From Candidatus Geohydrothermomicrobium daggyaiense (GTDB lineage: Bacteria; Actinomycetota; Geothermincolia; Fen-727; JACVIW01), in contig MU158459.1 in NCBI GenBank assembly GCA_015711695.1, positions 992 through 8,780 of the forward strand: a stretch of 7,789 nt of DNA, read 5' to 3'. Shown one piece after another: positions 6,882-7,789 of the stretch (its first letter is position 1; every line of letters begins with the position of its first letter). Made by a program: the position numbers and the translations under genes. A model generated the notes under the pieces. The model was not told the origin of the DNA. It saw only the letters and a program-made list of their open reading frames with translations, and ran no database searches.

Positions 6882-7715
6882 TTATTTCAATATTTCCCCT
6901 CCAAATTCATCTTTAAGCAACCTTGCTATCTCACCCGGGCTTCTCCCTTCACCCTTGCCTTTAAATTCATTTCCCTCAAATCGCGAGTCCTCCTTCGACT
7001 CTCGCTCAAAACGGACGCTATCTTCAGCGCTTCCATGATCGAATTCCTTTGTTTCTCCTCTATCAGAAAAACTGTTCTGCTCTCGCTTTTGAGAATCCGA
7101 AGATTGATTGCCGAACCCCCGGGCTACCTGTCTTCGCAAGTCTCTAACCTCAGAAACCGGGACAGCATCTGGCTCGTTGTCGACTTCTCCAGGGCCAGAA
7201 TCACGCCTCTGGTCATCTCCCCGGATGCTCTCCCCTTGAAGGCGTATCTCGACAGGAATCCCCGCGATCTCAGACCAAATTTCAGCGACCCTCTCTATTT
7301 CTCCCGATTCCCGCAAAACGCTCGCGGAGAAAGAACCGCCACCCATAAATCCAAGTTCGACAACGCCTGGTGCAGCTGAGACAATCTTTGCCTTCATCAA
7401 TAGCGCATACGTTTTAATCCTGCCCTGCCTTTTGAGTTCCGCCAGCACAGCGGAAAGTGTGCGCCTTGCTTGCTCCCTCTCCGCCCTGGTTCCTCCAGCC
7501 TCGCCTCGGTCATGCTTTTCCGTGTCCAGTCGGCCTCGCTTGCTCCCACCCGGTACTACGGGTGATATTTCCGCCCTTTTCCCGCTATCTTTTGCAGCTG
7601 CGCCTTCGGTTTCAGTAGTTTCCACATCACCCGGGCTTAATGAGTGTCTCTTGTCCTTATCAATCTCAACCGATGTCCCCCCCGCAACTTCATCCTTTCT
7701 CTGGACCGATGCCAC
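6882..7715 (-). CDS. dnaX: DNA polymerase III subunit gamma/tau (DnaX), C-terminal part only
   Basis: The 277-residue frame matches the C-terminal portion of clamp-loader subunit DnaX. Residues about 80-160 form the conserved domain: RTLSAVLAELKRQGRIKTYA, then LLMKAKIVSAAPGVVELGF, a SFSASVL helix start, and IAGIPVEIRL. A long, highly charged, Ser/Gly/Glu/Arg-rich linker (about 161-256) follows, and the protein ends with the typical terminal helix SPGEIARLLKDEFGGEIL. Residues before about 80 are also low-complexity linker. The AAA+ ATPase half (Walker A, zinc motif, about 360 residues) should lie to the right, but the frame is closed by TAG at 7722-7724 and the other - strand frames there show no DnaX similarity. 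GTG 7715 is the first possible start but probably not a natural one. Position and order with ybaB and recR support the call. The gene is broken, or the sequence is chimeric near 7660-7699. Confidence 0.8.
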   Translation of the reverse strand: MASVQRKDEVAGGTSVEIDKDKRHSLSPGDVETTETEGAAAKDSGKRAEISPVVPGGSKRGRLDTEKHDRGEAGGTRAEREQARRTLSAVLAELKRQGRIKTYALLMKAKIVSAAPGVVELGFMGGGSFSASVLRESGEIERVAEIWSEIAGIPVEIRLQGESIRGDDQRRDSGPGEVDNEPDAVPVSEVRDLRRQVARGFGNQSSDSQKREQNSFSDRGETKEFDHGSAEDSVRFERESKEDSRFEGNEFKGKGEGRSPGEIARLLKDEFGGEILK

Positions 7716-7788
7716 TGAAGCCTATCCCGACGATGCTGAGGCGATCTGGTGGGAGGTCTGGCTCCGCCGGCATGACGGAGACGAACTG
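7696..7788 (+). CDS. Fragment resembling an S8 (subtilisin-like) peptidase upstream region, cut by the window end
   Basis: The + strand frame through 7699-7788 reads LWTD, then about 15 residues including YPDDAEAIW, then WWEVWLRRHDGDEL, and runs off the window. From memory, LWTD followed by proline/acidic residues and a W-x-VWLR block occurs in the segment before the catalytic domain of a group of bacterial S8 peptidases often found beside an AAA+ ATPase gene. No catalytic residue is in view. Hand-counted GC is about 62% over 7696-7789, higher than the neighbouring genes appear. There is no credible start: upstream this frame is antisense to the dnaX linker. It is a gene fragment joined to dnaX by rearrangement or assembly error. 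Confidence 0.42.
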
Positions 7789-7789
7789 C

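Noticed and set aside
7035..7379. + strand frame inside the dnaX region
   Set aside because: It is antisense to the conserved DnaX C-terminal domain and is in a different frame from the peptidase-like fragment at the right end.
7690..7789. Programmed frameshift in dnaX explaining the broken frame
   Set aside because: Known dnaX frameshifts occur downstream of the ATPase domain at slippery A runs. No such run is here, and neither alternative - strand frame encodes DnaX sequence upstream.
1..7789. CRISPR array, transposon ends, tRNA or rRNA genes
   Set aside because: No regularly spaced repeats, transposase-like frames, terminal inverted repeats or cloverleaf sequences were found by reading.

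Overview
The window reads as a piece of a bacterial chromosome with roughly balanced base composition, densely coding, with short intergenic gaps and frequent GTG or TTG starts. Nothing in it fixes the phylum. The gene families (aspartate-semialdehyde dehydrogenase, CPBP protease, MacAB-type ABC exporter, RecR, YbaB, DnaX) are widespread in anaerobic and environmental bacteria. The export adaptor carries a lipoprotein signal, which fits either a monoderm or a diderm.

Left part, + strand (2-5798): the C-terminal five sixths or so of an aspartate-semialdehyde dehydrogenase gene (asd, cut by the window start). Next comes a membrane CPBP-family protease with an N-terminal B-box-like double zinc finger. 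A three-gene MacAB-like exporter follows: a lipoprotein HlyD/MacA-type adaptor, an ABC ATPase with every canonical motif, and a MacB/FtsX-type permease. The exporter genes are separated by gaps of 165 and 118 bases rather than being tightly coupled. No outer-membrane channel gene is present.

Right part, - strand (5810-about 7715): recR, a YbaB/EbfC nucleoid-associated protein gene, and the 3' part of dnaX. This is the common bacterial order dnaX-ybaB-recR, transcribed leftward, and it converges on the permease gene with an 11-base gap. It links DNA polymerase III clamp loading with recombinational repair.

The most notable point is the right edge. The dnaX frame covers only the linker and C-terminal domain and is closed by a stop (TAG, 7722-7724 on the - strand), so the AAA+ ATPase part is absent. 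The last ~95 bases instead read, on the + strand, as part of an unrelated protein (LWTD, then WWEVWLRR). This resembles the region ahead of the catalytic domain in a group of S8 (subtilisin-like) peptidases. It is either a real rearrangement in dnaX or, at least as likely, an assembly chimera at a contig end. I see no convincing new biological system. The other points of interest are the zinc finger-CPBP fusion, a low-complexity insertion in the MacA-like adaptor, and several perfect hairpins near starts or between genes.
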